The position numbers and the translations under genes are program-made. The notes beneath the pieces are model-generated. The model had not been told where the DNA came from. It saw only the letters and a program-made list of their open reading frames with translations, and made no database searches. From positions 1 to 64,000 of the forward strand of contig JAIBAX010000012.1 in NCBI GenBank assembly GCA_019694955.1: a DNA stretch of 64,000 bases. The letters run 5' to 3'. The stretch is from Chitinophagales bacterium (lineage in GTDB: Bacteria; Bacteroidota; Bacteroidia; Chitinophagales; JADIYW01). How positions within the stretch are numbered: the first letter of the stretch is position 1; every line of letters begins with the position of its first letter. Below, in pieces: positions 1-9,396 of this stretch.

Positions 1-171
1 AAAATAGTTGTAAAAAATTTCATTTTCATACTAAAAGGACTTAATTGCAAATTTAAGTCAAAAAAATCGATATTTTACCTATTAATTTTTAGTGATTTAT
101 AAAATTAATACATATATAATATTTAATATATGTTATATTGGTTTCGTGTCATGGTGTTTTTTTTGCGAAAA
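1..171. other. Gene-free AT-rich left edge
   Basis: Only AT-rich sequence is visible before the stop codon of the first minus-strand gene. I see no RNA gene, strong hairpin or coding frame here. Confidence 0.5.
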
Positions 172-1176
172 TCAAACCGAGAATTTTTCAGATTGATAGA
201 ACTTACTTAATCGTTCCCGTATTCTTTTTTCAATAAAACCGTCTTTGCGCATTTTTTCGATAAGTGGTAAGGCAAATACAGTAGCTTCCACTTTAATCTT
301 TTCTCTATCGATATTAATGTCTTTCAAAAAGTCTTGTACAGCCATATCACCACAGTATTCAAAGAAATGGTTGATGACAATATGTCCAATTTCTTTTAAA
401 ACACCATCTTTTCTCAGTTCTTCAAAAATATCCTCGATGATGGGTGTATAGGCGTTTGCATCTTTAGGTTTTAAGAATTTTGCCAATTCCGCTAACTCGA
501 TGTCTTCAATTTTGTCCCAAGCATCTGTAGCCATCTTTTGTATGTTTTGGTCAGAAAGCTGTTCTTTAAGATAGCTTTCACTTTGACTGATGGTTTTCTG
601 GAGATTATTGGAGAGGAATTTTTTTACGTTTTTATCAATGGTGTCTTCCATTCCGGAGAGGGCATTGCCTAAAAGTCCCGACCCAATCTTAAACAATGAC
701 GAACCAGTGATTTTGGACGCCGGACTATCCTCGGAAGAGAGGAAATTCTTGATGCCGTTATACAGGGTATTAGAAATCATTTCTGCGTAAAAGGGGTTGG
801 ACACTGCTCTTTTGATGAGGTCTTCCCTCAACTCCTTCATGCCTGCAATTCTTTTTACCAGTTTATCATAGTTCTTTCGGGATAGAAAATCTTTTACGGC
901 ATAATCGCTTTCCGTTGATTTTTGATGTAATTCGCGGTATAAATCCTGAAAGTAGTCCTTTTGTTCTTTGGTAATCTTTACTTCTTTTAGATTTCTGTCA
1001 TAGGCTTCTATAATTGTTTGTTTCTTGATGAGATCTTTTATTTTCTTTTTGCTGAAATATTCCCACGCCGCATCTATCTCATTATTCAGACCGGATATAA
1101 GGTTACTGCCCTCCCATTGTTCCAATTCGAAGGCAACATGCGCCTCTAGTAATTTTTTGCTTAGTTCTTTAGACAT
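172..1176 (-). CDS. Conserved-looking helical protein, function unknown (334 aa)
   Basis: I do not recognise this protein. It is strongly charged and almost entirely predicted helical, rich in K, E, L and I, with no signal peptide at the N-terminus (MSKELSKKLLEAHVAFELEQ). A short Gly/Ser-rich, mildly hydrophobic stretch around residues 155-175 (SSLFKIGSGLLGNALSG) interrupts the helices. No catalytic motif is evident. It stands alone, divergent from thrS, with about 180 bp between the two starts. The open frame of 1 kb with bacterial codon use and no good competing frame supports it as a real gene. It is probably cytoplasmic; a peripheral membrane or scaffold role would be guesswork. Confidence 0.75.
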   Translation of the reverse strand: MSKELSKKLLEAHVAFELEQWEGSNLISGLNNEIDAAWEYFSKKKIKDLIKKQTIIEAYDRNLKEVKITKEQKDYFQDLYRELHQKSTESDYAVKDFLSRKNYDKLVKRIAGMKELREDLIKRAVSNPFYAEMISNTLYNGIKNFLSSEDSPASKITGSSLFKIGSGLLGNALSGMEDTIDKNVKKFLSNNLQKTISQSESYLKEQLSDQNIQKMATDAWDKIEDIELAELAKFLKPKDANAYTPIIEDIFEELRKDGVLKEIGHIVINHFFEYCGDMAVQDFLKDINIDREKIKVEATVFALPLIEKMRKDGFIEKRIRERLSKFYQSEKFSV

Positions 1177-1315
1177 TTGAAAATATTTTGTCGAAAAATA
1201 AAAGAATTTTCCCTATAATTTACTTGCTACATGAATAATTCAACATTTCTTTCAGAATTATTTTTTTTGGTGGCATGAATTTTAATTCAGATTTTTATAT
1301 TAGAACATGTATAAC

Positions 1316-1324
1316 TAACTTTGC
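1316..1324 (+). promoter_or_regulatory. Bacteroidota -7 promoter element upstream of thrS
   Basis: TAACTTTGC matches the Bacteroidota -7 consensus TAnnTTTG and ends about 31 bp before the thrS ATG. No convincing -33 TTG lies at the usual spacing, so the call rests on the -7 box and its position. Confidence 0.55.
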
Positions 1325-1355
1325 ACCCTGATATTAAGAATATAAGTATACAATT

Positions 1356-3278
1356 ATGATTATTACCTTCCCCGATGGTGCGCAACGTACGTTTGAAAAT
1401 GGGTCGACTTCACTGGATATTGCCAAACAATTGAGCAATAGTCTGGCGAAGAAAGTATTATCCGCAAAAGTTAATGGTGAAATTTGGGACATTACCCGTC
1501 CAATTACGGCTGATGCTACGTTGCAATTATTGACATGGGGAGATACAGATGCGAAGAGAACTTTTTGGCATAGTTCTGCACACTTGATGGCAGAGGCTTT
1601 GGAAAGTTTGTACCCCGGTATTAAATTTGGCATTGGCCCGCCAATAGAAAATGGATTTTATTATGACGTAGACCTTGGTGACAGGGTTTTATCCAGCAAT
1701 GACTTTGAGTCGATTGAAAAAAAGATGAAGGAATTGGCCGGAAAAAACAACGCTTATATTAGGGAAGAAATCTCGAAGAGCGACGCTGTTGCCTATTTTA
1801 CCGAAAAAGGCGACGAATACAAGCTAGAGTTATTGGAAGGTCTTCAAGATGGTGACATTACTTTTTACAAGCAAGGCAATTTTGCAGATTTATGCAAAGG
1901 GCCACATATTCCCGACACGGGCGCCATCAAAGCCATAAAATTATTAAAAGTTGCAGGCGCCTACTGGAAGGGTGATGAAAAAAGAAAGCAGCTGACCAGA
2001 ATTTATGGTATCACCTTCCCCAACCAGCAGGAATTGGATGATTATCTGAAATTATTGGAAGAAGCACAAAAAAGAGACCACCGCAAGTTAGGTAAGGAAC
2101 TGGGATTATTTACATTTTCTGACAAGGTAGGTGCCGGATTGCCTTTGTGGTTACCCAATGGCACATTCATTCGCGAGAAACTGGTAGATTTTCTGAAGGA
2201 GGAACAGATAAAAAGAGGTTACAAACCGGTGATCACGCCACATATTGGCAAAAAGGATTTGTACATCACTTCTGGGCACTATGAGAAATATGGTAAAGAC
2301 AGTTTCCAACCGATAAGAACACCAGAAGAAGATGAAGAGTACTTGTTAAAGCCTATGAATTGCCCACACCACTGCGAGATATTTAAGGCATTTCCGAAAT
2401 CTTATAAGGAACTCCCCTATCGTGTAGCGGAATTTGGCACCGTTTACCGTTTCGAGCAGAGTGGTGAATTGCATGGTCTAACCAGGGTACGTGGTTTTAC
2501 GCAGGATGATGCCCATCTGTTTTGTACAGCAGACCAATTGAAAGACGAGTTTAAAAGCGTCATTGAATTGATAAGGTACGTCTTCAAGCGGTTAGGGTTT
2601 TCTGAATTTACAGCGCAAATTTCACTAAGAGATCCTGAAAATAAAGAGAAATATATAGGTTCTGATGAGAACTGGGAAAAGGCAGAGCGCGCTATTGTGG
2701 AGGCTTCCGAAGAAATGGGATTGTCAACAGTGACCGAATTAGGGGAAGCCGCTTTTTATGGACCGAAGTTGGATTTTATGGTGAAAGATGCTATCGGCAG
2801 AAGTTGGCAGTTGGGCACCATTCAAGTAGATTACAACCTTCCGGAGCGTTTTCAGCTAGAGTATATCGGTGCAGATAACGAGAAGCACAGACCAGTGATG
2901 ATACATCGTGCACCCTTTGGGTCGTTAGAGCGTTTCATTGCCATTTTAATAGAAAATTGCGCCGGAAATTTTCCGTTATGGATAGCACCTAAACAGGTGG
3001 CCATTGTTCCGGTGAGTGAAAAATTCATTCCTTATTGCGAAAAAGTTTTAAATTTCTTGGAAAGTTCCGATATTAGAGGCTTTATTGATTATAGGAACGA
3101 GAAAATCGGAAAAAAAATTCGAGATGCAGAAACTTCAAAGATTCCACTCATGCTTGTAATCGGTGAAAAAGAAGTGGATGCGGAGACCCTTTCGGTGAGA
3201 AAACATGGAAGTGGCGATATCGGAAGCATGGATTTTGAAGCGTTTAAAACGTATTTTGACAACTTATTAAATAACTAA
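1356..3278 (+). CDS. thrS: Threonine--tRNA ligase
   Basis: Charges tRNA-Thr with threonine in the cytoplasm and edits mischarged serine. At 640 aa it has the full bacterial length and order: N-terminal TGS domain (about 1-62), the editing domain with [11 protein letters not shown] near residue 70, the class II catalytic core, and a C-terminal anticodon-binding domain starting near [11 protein letters not shown]. The three zinc/substrate ligands of the family are present at Cys336 (in MNCPHHC), His387 (QDDAHLF) and His517 (MIHRAPFG). The ATG lies 32 bp after a -7 box. It is followed after 12 nt by infC, so the two are probably co-transcribed, the same gene order as thrS-infC-rpmI-rplT in many bacteria. 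Confidence 0.97.
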   Translation: MIITFPDGAQRTFENGSTSLDIAKQLSNSLAKKVLSAKVNGEIWDITRPITADATLQLLTWGDTDAKRTFWHSSAHLMAEALESLYPGIKFGIGPPIENGFYYDVDLGDRVLSSNDFESIEKKMKELAGKNNAYIREEISKSDAVAYFTEKGDEYKLELLEGLQDGDITFYKQGNFADLCKGPHIPDTGAIKAIKLLKVAGAYWKGDEKRKQLTRIYGITFPNQQELDDYLKLLEEAQKRDHRKLGKELGLFTFSDKVGAGLPLWLPNGTFIREKLVDFLKEEQIKRGYKPVITPHIGKKDLYITSGHYEKYGKDSFQPIRTPEEDEEYLLKPMNCPHHCEIFKAFPKSYKELPYRVAEFGTVYRFEQSGELHGLTRVRGFTQDDAHLFCTADQLKDEFKSVIELIRYVFKRLGFSEFTAQISLRDPENKEKYIGSDENWEKAERAIVEASEEMGLSTVTELGEAAFYGPKLDFMVKDAIGRSWQLGTIQVDYNLPERFQLEYIGADNEKHRPVMIHRAPFGSLERFIAILIENCAGNFPLWIAPKQVAIVPVSEKFIPYCEKVLNFLESSDIRGFIDYRNEKIGKKIRDAETSKIPLMLVIGEKEVDAETLSVRKHGSGDIGSMDFEAFKTYFDNLLNN

Positions 3279-3290
3279 AACAAATTAAAT

Positions 3291-3845
3291 TTGGCATTAC
3301 CAAGAAGAGGGTTCATTCCTAGAGGACCAAAAAGAGAAGCAGAACACAGAATCAACCGATTCATTACAGCGCATGAAGTGCGCGTCGTAGGCGAAAACAT
3401 AGAGTCAACAGTTATGTCTTTAGAAAAGGCATTGGCTCTTGCGGCAGAATTAGAAGTAGATTTGGTAGAGATTTCACCAAATGCCGCGCCGCCGGTATGT
3501 AGACTTACGGACTACAACAAATTTCTTTATGAAAAGAAGAAGAAAGAAAAGGAGATAAAGGCAAAAGCACAAAAAACGGTATTAAAAGAAATACGCTTCA
3601 CTCCCAATACTGACGATCACGATTTAGACTTTAAGAAGAAACATGCAATAAAGTTTTTGGAGGAAGGCGCAAAAGTGAAGATATACGTTCAATTTAAGGG
3701 GCGTGCGATTGTATTTAAGGATAGAGGAGAATTGCTATTGTTACAGTTTGCCAAGAGCTTAGAAGACTATGGACAACTGGAATCGCTGCCGAATTTAGAG
3801 GGTAAAAGGATGATTGCATTCCTTGTTCCGAAAAAGAAAAAATAA
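3291..3845 (+). CDS. infC: Translation initiation factor IF-3, TTG start
   Basis: Binds the 30S subunit, keeps subunits apart and proofreads start-codon pairing. The 184-aa product has the conserved N-terminal domain ([16 protein letters not shown]) and the C-terminal domain with [25 protein letters not shown] split by the usual lysine-rich linker ([14 protein letters not shown]). The frame is closed upstream by the in-frame thrS TAA at 3276-3278, no ATG lies between, and the first internal ATG is at residue 42, inside the conserved N-domain. The start must therefore be a non-AUG codon, most simply TTG at 3291. Rare start codons on infC are a known autoregulatory device (AUU in E. coli), so TTG here may serve the same purpose; that is inference. 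Confidence 0.95.
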   Translation: MALPRRGFIPRGPKREAEHRINRFITAHEVRVVGENIESTVMSLEKALALAAELEVDLVEISPNAAPPVCRLTDYNKFLYEKKKKEKEIKAKAQKTVLKEIRFTPNTDDHDLDFKKKHAIKFLEEGAKVKIYVQFKGRAIVFKDRGELLLLQFAKSLEDYGQLESLPNLEGKRMIAFLVPKKKK

Positions 3846-3894
3846 TTATCCACATGATTAGGGTAATTAAATCAATCTTAACACTAATTTCTCA

Positions 3895-3925
3895 TTGAAA
3901 AAACGGAAATAAAAATTATCTTTGC
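3895..3925 (+). promoter_or_regulatory. Promoter for rpmI-rplT (-33 TTG, -7 TATCTTTG)
   Basis: TTG at 3895-3897 and TATCTTTGC at 3917-3925 are separated by 19 nt, the ideal Bacteroidota spacing. The predicted leader to the rpmI ATG is about 20-25 nt. This gives the L35/L20 pair its own promoter in the gap after infC. Confidence 0.75.
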
Positions 3926-3951
3926 ACTCGCATTTTTAAAAGCAGAATATT

Positions 3952-4149
3952 ATGCCTAAGAAAAAAACAAATTCAAGCGCAAAAAAACGCTTCACCATTA
4001 CTGGGTCGGGAAAGATTAAAAGAGCAAAAGCTTATAAACGCCATATCCTTACTAAAAAATCAACCTGTCGTAAGAAAAGGTTGGCAAAAGCAGGTATCGT
4101 TGATAAAACGGATATGTTCAACGTAAAGAAAATGCTTGTATTAAACTAA
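3952..4149 (+). CDS. rpmI: 50S ribosomal protein L35
   Basis: A 65-aa, very basic protein beginning [20 protein letters not shown], with the L35 signature of [17 protein letters not shown]. It is a structural component of the large ribosomal subunit. It sits between infC and rplT as in most bacteria, 30 nt ahead of rplT, and follows a dedicated promoter at 3895-3925. Confidence 0.97.
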   Translation: MPKKKTNSSAKKRFTITGSGKIKRAKAYKRHILTKKSTCRKKRLAKAGIVDKTDMFNVKKMLVLN

Positions 4150-4179
4150 TAATTATTTAAACGAAAAAAAGATAAAGTC

Positions 4180-4524
4180 ATGCCAAGGTCGGTCAATCAC
4201 GTAGCTTCGAGGGCAAGAAAAAAGAAAGTATTAAAGCTAGCCAAAGGATACTTCTTATCTCGTAAGAATGTATGGACAGTAGCAAAAAATGCTGTCGAAA
4301 AGGGTTTAGCGTATGCATATAGTGGTCGTAAGCAAAAAAAGAGAATCTATCGCGGAATATGGATTACCCGTATCAATGCGGCAGTACGCCCACACGGTTT
4401 GAGTTACTCAGTATTCATCAAAAAATTAGCAGATGCTAATATTGAGTTGAACAGAAAAGTATTGGCAGACTTAGCACTTCACAATCCTGCAGCTTTTGCT
4501 GAAGTAGTGAATAAAGTTAAATAA
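4180..4524 (+). CDS. rplT: 50S ribosomal protein L20
   Basis: A 114-aa basic protein with the typical start [21 protein letters not shown] and the conserved [20 protein letters not shown] segment. L20 nucleates 50S assembly and in several bacteria represses its own operon by binding the mRNA leader; whether it does so here cannot be told from the sequence. It closes the infC-rpmI-rplT block and is followed within 22 nt by an intrinsic terminator. Confidence 0.97.
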   Translation: MPRSVNHVASRARKKKVLKLAKGYFLSRKNVWTVAKNAVEKGLAYAYSGRKQKKRIYRGIWITRINAAVRPHGLSYSVFIKKLADANIELNRKVLADLALHNPAAFAEVVNKVK

Positions 4525-4545
4525 GCTAACAACATATATTCGGAA

Positions 4546-4570
4546 AGCCATCACCATGATGGCTTTTTTT
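4546..4570 (+). terminator. Rho-independent terminator after rplT
   Basis: AGCCATCA, loop CCA, TGATGGCT, then a run of seven Ts. Stem of 8 bp immediately downstream of the rplT stop codon. Confidence 0.9.
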
Positions 4571-4638
4571 GTTTAGGTAAAGGAAAATTGCTTTAGCCCA
4601 TTTAAAATTCTAAAATGTTATAAATTTTCGTGAGTTGG

Positions 4639-5112
4639 TTAATTCCAATTAGGTAACTTCGGTTCTTTATTAAAGAGTTTGCAAATTTTTTCAAAATTTT
4701 CTGTACTTGTTGGTTTTAGTAAATTAAAATCAAAATTGTTTGGAAAGTTTTCTTTTAGATACCCAATATCGGTTAATAAAATCAAATAAGGCAATAATTT
4801 TGACTCTATGACTTCAAATAGTTCCTTAATTACATCTTCACTTAATGTAAAGCTTCTTCTAAATTTAATATCTATATTCCCCAGAACGCAATCCAATTGC
4901 ACCTGACTATATTTTGTTATTCTTTTCATTGCATTCAACTCTGCAAAATATACACCATAATCGATATAATAACCTATCCACCTAGTATCTTTCCTCAACC
5001 TTACAATGGCTGAAATATTATCTTTGCTATAAATAAACATATTGTATTTCTTCTCAAAATTATATTTTAAAAGAAGACGTTCTAGTAATTCTGTAAATTC
5101 TAATAATTCCAT
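4639..5112 (-). CDS. Unknown protein, DUF4304-like in feel (157 aa)
   Basis: I do not recognise this gene with confidence. The pattern of an N-terminal helix, FEKKYNMFIYSKDNISAIVRLRKD and a following beta stretch (WIGYYIDYGVYFAEL) resembles the small DUF4304-type proteins often found beside toxin-immunity loci, but that is impression only. There is no signal peptide or membrane segment. It is the last gene of an AT-rich minus-strand cluster (4639-7453) and is separated from its neighbour by 138 bp, so it may be transcribed alone. Confidence 0.6.
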   Translation of the reverse strand: MELLEFTELLERLLLKYNFEKKYNMFIYSKDNISAIVRLRKDTRWIGYYIDYGVYFAELNAMKRITKYSQVQLDCVLGNIDIKFRRSFTLSEDVIKELFEVIESKLLPYLILLTDIGYLKENFPNNFDFNLLKPTSTENFEKICKLFNKEPKLPNWN

Positions 5113-5250
5113 TTGTCTTTTTTATGTAATCGAAGATTTTGTTTAGATGTCGACATTTTTTTTAAGGAATTGGACAGAGGATACTTATTTCTTTCCCCTA
5201 TATACTAAGTAATATTAGCAATATGAATATATGTATTTTAATGTAATTCA

Positions 5251-5667
5251 TCAAAAATTATTTAAATGATCATCGCACAGTTCATCTATAAGAGCATTAG
5301 TATCAAAGATAAATTTATCAAAGTTAAAATCCTTAAGTGCCTTTTTAAATTGGGATAGCGATGAGAATGTTTCTTTAAGTTTTATAAGCAAAAATTGTTT
5401 TCTATTACTTTTTTCCAATTCCTCAATTTTATTAAAATCAAGAATACAGTCGATATATAAATACTTATTCTTTTTATCATATTTTTTTCTAACGCGATAA
5501 TTTGACGCGGCTTGTCTACAAATCAGTAGTATACATATCTGCTCAATGTCAGAGCCATAATCGTTTTTTGATAGCTGTATAGATATAGTGTTTTCTAATA
5601 TGTTACGGAAATACTTGCCTAGTGCTTCAAATTCCCACCAAATTTCTAAATATCCTTTGATTTTCAT
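5251..5667 (-). CDS. Unknown small protein, possibly immunity-like (138 aa)
   Basis: Not recognised. The product opens with MKIKGYLEIWWEFEALGKYF and contains NKYLYIDCILDFNKIEELEK followed by two helices. The short cytoplasmic alpha/beta form and the AT-rich composition are reminiscent of polymorphic-toxin immunity proteins, but no toxin gene lies nearby and no specific family can be named. Codon use is heavily AT-biased compared with the neighbouring thrS and porP blocks. Confidence 0.55.
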   Translation of the reverse strand: MKIKGYLEIWWEFEALGKYFRNILENTISIQLSKNDYGSDIEQICILLICRQAASNYRVRKKYDKKNKYLYIDCILDFNKIEELEKSNRKQFLLIKLKETFSSLSQFKKALKDFNFDKFIFDTNALIDELCDDHLNNF

Positions 5668-5816
5668 ATATCGCTAAACTGTATTGTCTTTAATTTTACT
5701 GGTACTTTGATAAATCTTTCCAAAAATAAATGGTTTTTTACTCTAATAAAGATAACAATGGTTAAAACATTTATGTACTATGCATCTTTTCAAAATAGAA
5801 AAAGTTGCAGCACTGT

Positions 5817-6713
5817 TTAGTCATTACTACTAGGTATAAAAGTAGGATATATAACCTCTGGCTCTGACACCATACCCAAGTTTTTAAATACGCTTGTTTC
5901 ATATTGTGTTATCGGTCTACGGGGTATTTGTATGAGCCTCTTTTGAATATCAAGAACATCATTCCAATAAGAATCAATATAATTTCTTGAAAATCCATGT
6001 ACGAAAAAAACATAATCATGAATATAGCCTAAATTAGAATAGCCATAATAAGAAAATTCCAAATTACTTGAATTGCCTTTTTCATGAATATTACTATAAA
6101 AATCATATAACCAAAATTGCGATTTTGATATTATATTCCTAAAGGTATCAATATACTGTCTGTCGAAAGCAAAATCTTTCTTTCTTATATCTTTTATATA
6201 TTCACTCGACAAGTAATTAGGATTGCCTTTTCGGTTAAAATCATTCTTCATTTTAAAGGTTATCTCTTGCCCTATAAAAAGGGTGTCTACAACTCTAAAA
6301 AAGTTAATCTTTACACTCTTGTATATAGCATCCGTAATATATTGGTCGATGATTTTTAAACTATAATAACTATTGCTCTTCTTGGTGCTATCTCTATCAT
6401 AAACAAATACTTTTCGCCCTTCCCATAATTTATAATAGTTTTTATCTTTTAGGATAATGGAATCGATTAGTCTATCTTCTAAGATCTTGCTTTCTAAAAT
6501 TTTACGGCAATCCTGTATCTTTTTTCTAAATGCAAAAATATTATTTTCCAATACTAACGTATCAATATCAACCATGTTTTTGTAATGGGAATAATCATTT
6601 GTGATATTGATTATTTTCTTAATGCTTCTTAGCTTGAAGTAGGTACATGACAATAATATGAATGCAAGCAAACCTATTATAGATATAGTCTTTATAAAAA
6701 ATTGTTTGATCAT
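5817..6713 (-). CDS. Putative lipoprotein or membrane-anchored protein (298 aa)
   Basis: The N-terminus MIKQFFIKTISIIGLLAFIL followed by LSC gives a lipoprotein-type signal with Cys23 as the likely lipidated residue; a plain membrane anchor is the alternative. The remainder is soluble, rich in Tyr, Asp and Lys, with no motif I recognise. It starts 44 nt downstream of the 231-aa secreted protein gene on the same strand and the two probably form a transcription unit. The function is unknown. Confidence 0.6.
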   Translation of the reverse strand: MIKQFFIKTISIIGLLAFILLSCTYFKLRSIKKIINITNDYSHYKNMVDIDTLVLENNIFAFRKKIQDCRKILESKILEDRLIDSIILKDKNYYKLWEGRKVFVYDRDSTKKSNSYYSLKIIDQYITDAIYKSVKINFFRVVDTLFIGQEITFKMKNDFNRKGNPNYLSSEYIKDIRKKDFAFDRQYIDTFRNIISKSQFWLYDFYSNIHEKGNSSNLEFSYYGYSNLGYIHDYVFFVHGFSRNYIDSYWNDVLDIQKRLIQIPRRPITQYETSVFKNLGMVSEPEVIYPTFIPSSND

Positions 6714-6757
6714 GGGCGTATTTTAAAGTAATTGTGGTGTTGATATGCAATACCAAA

Positions 6758-7453
6758 CTATGGTTCTCCCCACCAAAAATAATAATCAATAGTAATTTTT
6801 TTTATATAATTTTCTTGGTTATAGATTTTATTTTCACTAACAAATACTTTATAACTTGTGAATGACGCAAATCCATCGTCTTTAAACTCTACTTTTTCCT
6901 CCCATTTAATATATGGTTGAATCTTTATCTCCTGGTTGAAGTTTTTTGTAATTAAATCTTCATCCTTTAATTTTAAATTCTCATAGATATAGTTTGTATT
7001 TTGAATGATATTACCGAGGTATTTTTGTTCATAATATTTAACAATGAACTTATTCTCCTTATCTTCATTAGGGACTTTAATAACATATGTTTTAATAACA
7101 TTTTTTGAATAAAATTTATATGACTTTATTATCCCTTCTTCTTCAACTACATAATTTTCACTGTAAGTATAGCCCTCATCATTATTATTTAATTGGGTTA
7201 TTGTATCTTCTCTAAAATTATCTTCTCCAAAAGATGATTTTATAATTAATTTATTTTCTTCTTTTCGCAATTCAACATTGGGAAAAGAATTACAATCCGT
7301 AGCAATTAATCCCTCTTGATTATATGGGTTAAAGGATTTAAAACATTTGCAAAACTGGTTCTTGGTATTTGATTTCAACTGACTCTTATCACAATTTAAA
7401 CATACACTTGATGAAATTATTGAAATTAACAATATGAAGACTAATTTTTTCAT
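6758..7453 (-). CDS. Putative secreted or lipoprotein of unknown function (231 aa)
   Basis: MKKLVFILLISIISSSVC at the N-terminus is a classical export signal; Cys18 in SSVC could be lipidated. The mature part has four further cysteines close to the N-terminus (LNCDKS, QFCKCF, TDCNS) and then a beta-rich region with many Tyr, Asn and Lys residues. It resembles no family I can name. It is the first gene of the AT-rich minus-strand cluster; a promoter probably lies in the 230 bp between it and the terminator at 7636. Confidence 0.6.
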   Translation of the reverse strand: MKKLVFILLISIISSSVCLNCDKSQLKSNTKNQFCKCFKSFNPYNQEGLIATDCNSFPNVELRKEENKLIIKSSFGEDNFREDTITQLNNNDEGYTYSENYVVEEEGIIKSYKFYSKNVIKTYVIKVPNEDKENKFIVKYYEQKYLGNIIQNTNYIYENLKLKDEDLITKNFNQEIKIQPYIKWEEKVEFKDDGFASFTSYKVFVSENKIYNQENYIKKITIDYYFWWGEP

Positions 7454-7635
7454 GGAGTATACAGCCTTATTTAGATATTTTATTCAGTTTTTACTAGTAT
7501 ATTATAGGAGGTTGAATATACTGTTTCCATTCTATTGGAAGCATCCTTATATTCTCGAAATTTAATTAAAAACTTATCTGATGTCGCAATACGAATGTCG
7601 CTGTACTAGTATAAGGAGGTTCTCATTTCTTAAAT

Positions 7636-7667
7636 AAAAAAGGGGTTGACTTTGCCAACCCCTTTTT
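7636..7667 (-). terminator. Hairpin terminator downstream of the PorP/OmpA gene
   Basis: AAAAAAGGGGTTG and CAACCCCTTTTT form a 12-bp stem around a 7-nt loop. Read on the minus strand the GC stem is followed by a T-run, as expected for an intrinsic terminator 18 bp after the stop codon of the gene ending at 7685. The structure is symmetric and could also stop transcription from the other side. Confidence 0.85.
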
Positions 7668-7684
7668 ATTTGATTATGGTAGTA

Positions 7685-9391
7685 TTACTTAATGCTGATA
7701 GAAATCACTTCCACTCTTCTTTCAGCCGCCGCACTTGGGCTAAATACTGAGTTTTTGGAGTCAGAAGGATTATCACTTACATTAACAGGTGCTGTACTTT
7801 CTCCCATTGGGCTGTGTTGAATCACTAGTTTTCCGGAGGAAATATAGCTATTCAAGGCACCATTTTGATAATTCTTAATTTCATTCTCAACAGATTTTGT
7901 ACGTCTGTCAGATAAAGCCTGATTATACGCTGTTGGTGCAAGTGGGGAAGCAAAACCTTTGAGATCTAATGTCACCGATTTACCATTTTCCAATAAAGTC
8001 TTCACATATGACATGGCTAAGTTAAACTGATCATATCCTTTTATTACTTTTCCGGTAAAGAATGCATCAACATCATTTCCATACTCTTGTACATATTTCA
8101 GCCTACGCAATTTATACTGCTCATACGTTTCGCCATAGCGCAATCCAGGATTCGCCGTTGATTCTGCTACTTTTGGTTTATCATTATCGAAATATAAAGT
8201 AAGTGGCAACATGGATTTCAGTTTCTGAATCAAATCCTGCATTTCCTTTTCTTTCTTGGCAATAGGGTCTTCTTTTGGAGGTTCTACTTTCGGTGGATCT
8301 ACTTTTGGTGGATCTATTTTCGGTACAACAGTATCTTTCTTCACTTCAACTTTTGGTTTCTCAGGCTCAGGCGTTACCTCAACTTTGCTGGTATCGATTT
8401 TGATTTCGATATCCTTTTTCTTCTTCTCCCATTCATAGTTCAGCGTTACTTCATAAGCACCTCTTCCACTCGTGGCTGTTCTCAGATCAGAAATATTGCC
8501 ATCAAATGCAAAGCCTAACTTCAGGTCATTCCATTTCATACCCAAATAGCCGATAACAGCATCATCCATTCTGTAACCAGGACCAATAGAAAATTTCACC
8601 TCATCTTTGGTATCAAATGTGTAACTAACCAAAGTTTGAAACAACGTTTCATTATTTTTCCTTTGTTGTTGGAAGAAAATGCCCGGGCTAAGTTCCCAGC
8701 GTTTGGTAGAACCCAACTTAATATCTGCTTTGGTATATGCCATTATTCTTGCAGGCAACTCTTCTGATGAATTGCTGAGAAAATTATATGATGGAGAATG
8801 AGGATTGTAATAAGACGCACCCACATCAATTGTACCGCTTTCCTTCAATTGACTATTAAAGTTCAAACCGAAGCCGAAAACAGGTATTTTGGCATTTTCA
8901 CCTGCCAACGTCTCACCACTGGGTAAGGTAGGATCATACGATGTTCCATTATATTGGTTCTCGAAGGTTAAGTTTGAAAAATTCAATGTTTTTACGTTCA
9001 ACCCTCCTTGAATACCTAAAGAAAGGTACTGCTTATTATTGTGGAAATACTTTCCAAAAGCTGCTGACAATTGCGGTACAAACTGACTTAAAGCACCATC
9101 GCCACTTTTGTCATATAAAAATTGTACGCCTAATCCAAAACGAATGCCTTTTTCTTCATTGAAAATGACACGGCGATCATAGCTAATATTTGTTGTGCTG
9201 AAAGGAACGGGAATAGCACGCCACTGATCTCTGTAAATACCAGTGATTCTATTGGCTTTCTGTGCAAACCCGGTGTTTGCCGGATTTAAATAGAGAGGAT
9301 TCCATTGAATCATACTCCAGTGAGGGTCCTGAGCGTGGATTAACGTAATGGGCATAGCCATTAATAAAATCCAGAATAATTTTTTCATCAT
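7685..9391 (-). CDS. PorP/SprF-family outer-membrane protein fused to a C-terminal OmpA domain
   Basis: The first 20 residues are a signal peptide ending in HAQ. Residues about 21-325 have the PorP/SprF hallmark (HWSMIQWNPLYLNPANTGF) and alternate beta strands expected for an outer-membrane barrel; family members serve type IX secretion and surface anchoring of gliding or cargo proteins. A Pro/Lys-rich linker follows (about 335-380, with repeated PPKV units), then an OmpA-like peptidoglycan-binding domain marked by GFASPLAPTAYNQALSDRR and ERRVEV near the end. At 568 aa it is much longer than a plain PorP/SprF (about 300-350 aa). It starts only 5 nt after the stop of the upstream PKD/type-B cargo gene, so the two are co-transcribed and likely work together, the barrel handling that cargo. 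Confidence 0.9.
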   Translation of the reverse strand: MMKKLFWILLMAMPITLIHAQDPHWSMIQWNPLYLNPANTGFAQKANRITGIYRDQWRAIPVPFSTTNISYDRRVIFNEEKGIRFGLGVQFLYDKSGDGALSQFVPQLSAAFGKYFHNNKQYLSLGIQGGLNVKTLNFSNLTFENQYNGTSYDPTLPSGETLAGENAKIPVFGFGLNFNSQLKESGTIDVGASYYNPHSPSYNFLSNSSEELPARIMAYTKADIKLGSTKRWELSPGIFFQQQRKNNETLFQTLVSYTFDTKDEVKFSIGPGYRMDDAVIGYLGMKWNDLKLGFAFDGNISDLRTATSGRGAYEVTLNYEWEKKKKDIEIKIDTSKVEVTPEPEKPKVEVKKDTVVPKIDPPKVDPPKVEPPKEDPIAKKEKEMQDLIQKLKSMLPLTLYFDNDKPKVAESTANPGLRYGETYEQYKLRRLKYVQEYGNDVDAFFTGKVIKGYDQFNLAMSYVKTLLENGKSVTLDLKGFASPLAPTAYNQALSDRRTKSVENEIKNYQNGALNSYISSGKLVIQHSPMGESTAPVNVSDNPSDSKNSVFSPSAAAERRVEVISISIK

Positions 9392-9396
9392 AGTAA

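Noticed and set aside
8256-8438. Plus-strand frame with GGSTFGGSTFGG repeats
   Set aside because: It is the antisense of the Pro/Lys-rich linker of the PorP/OmpA protein; the repeat comes from the PPKV units on the other strand.
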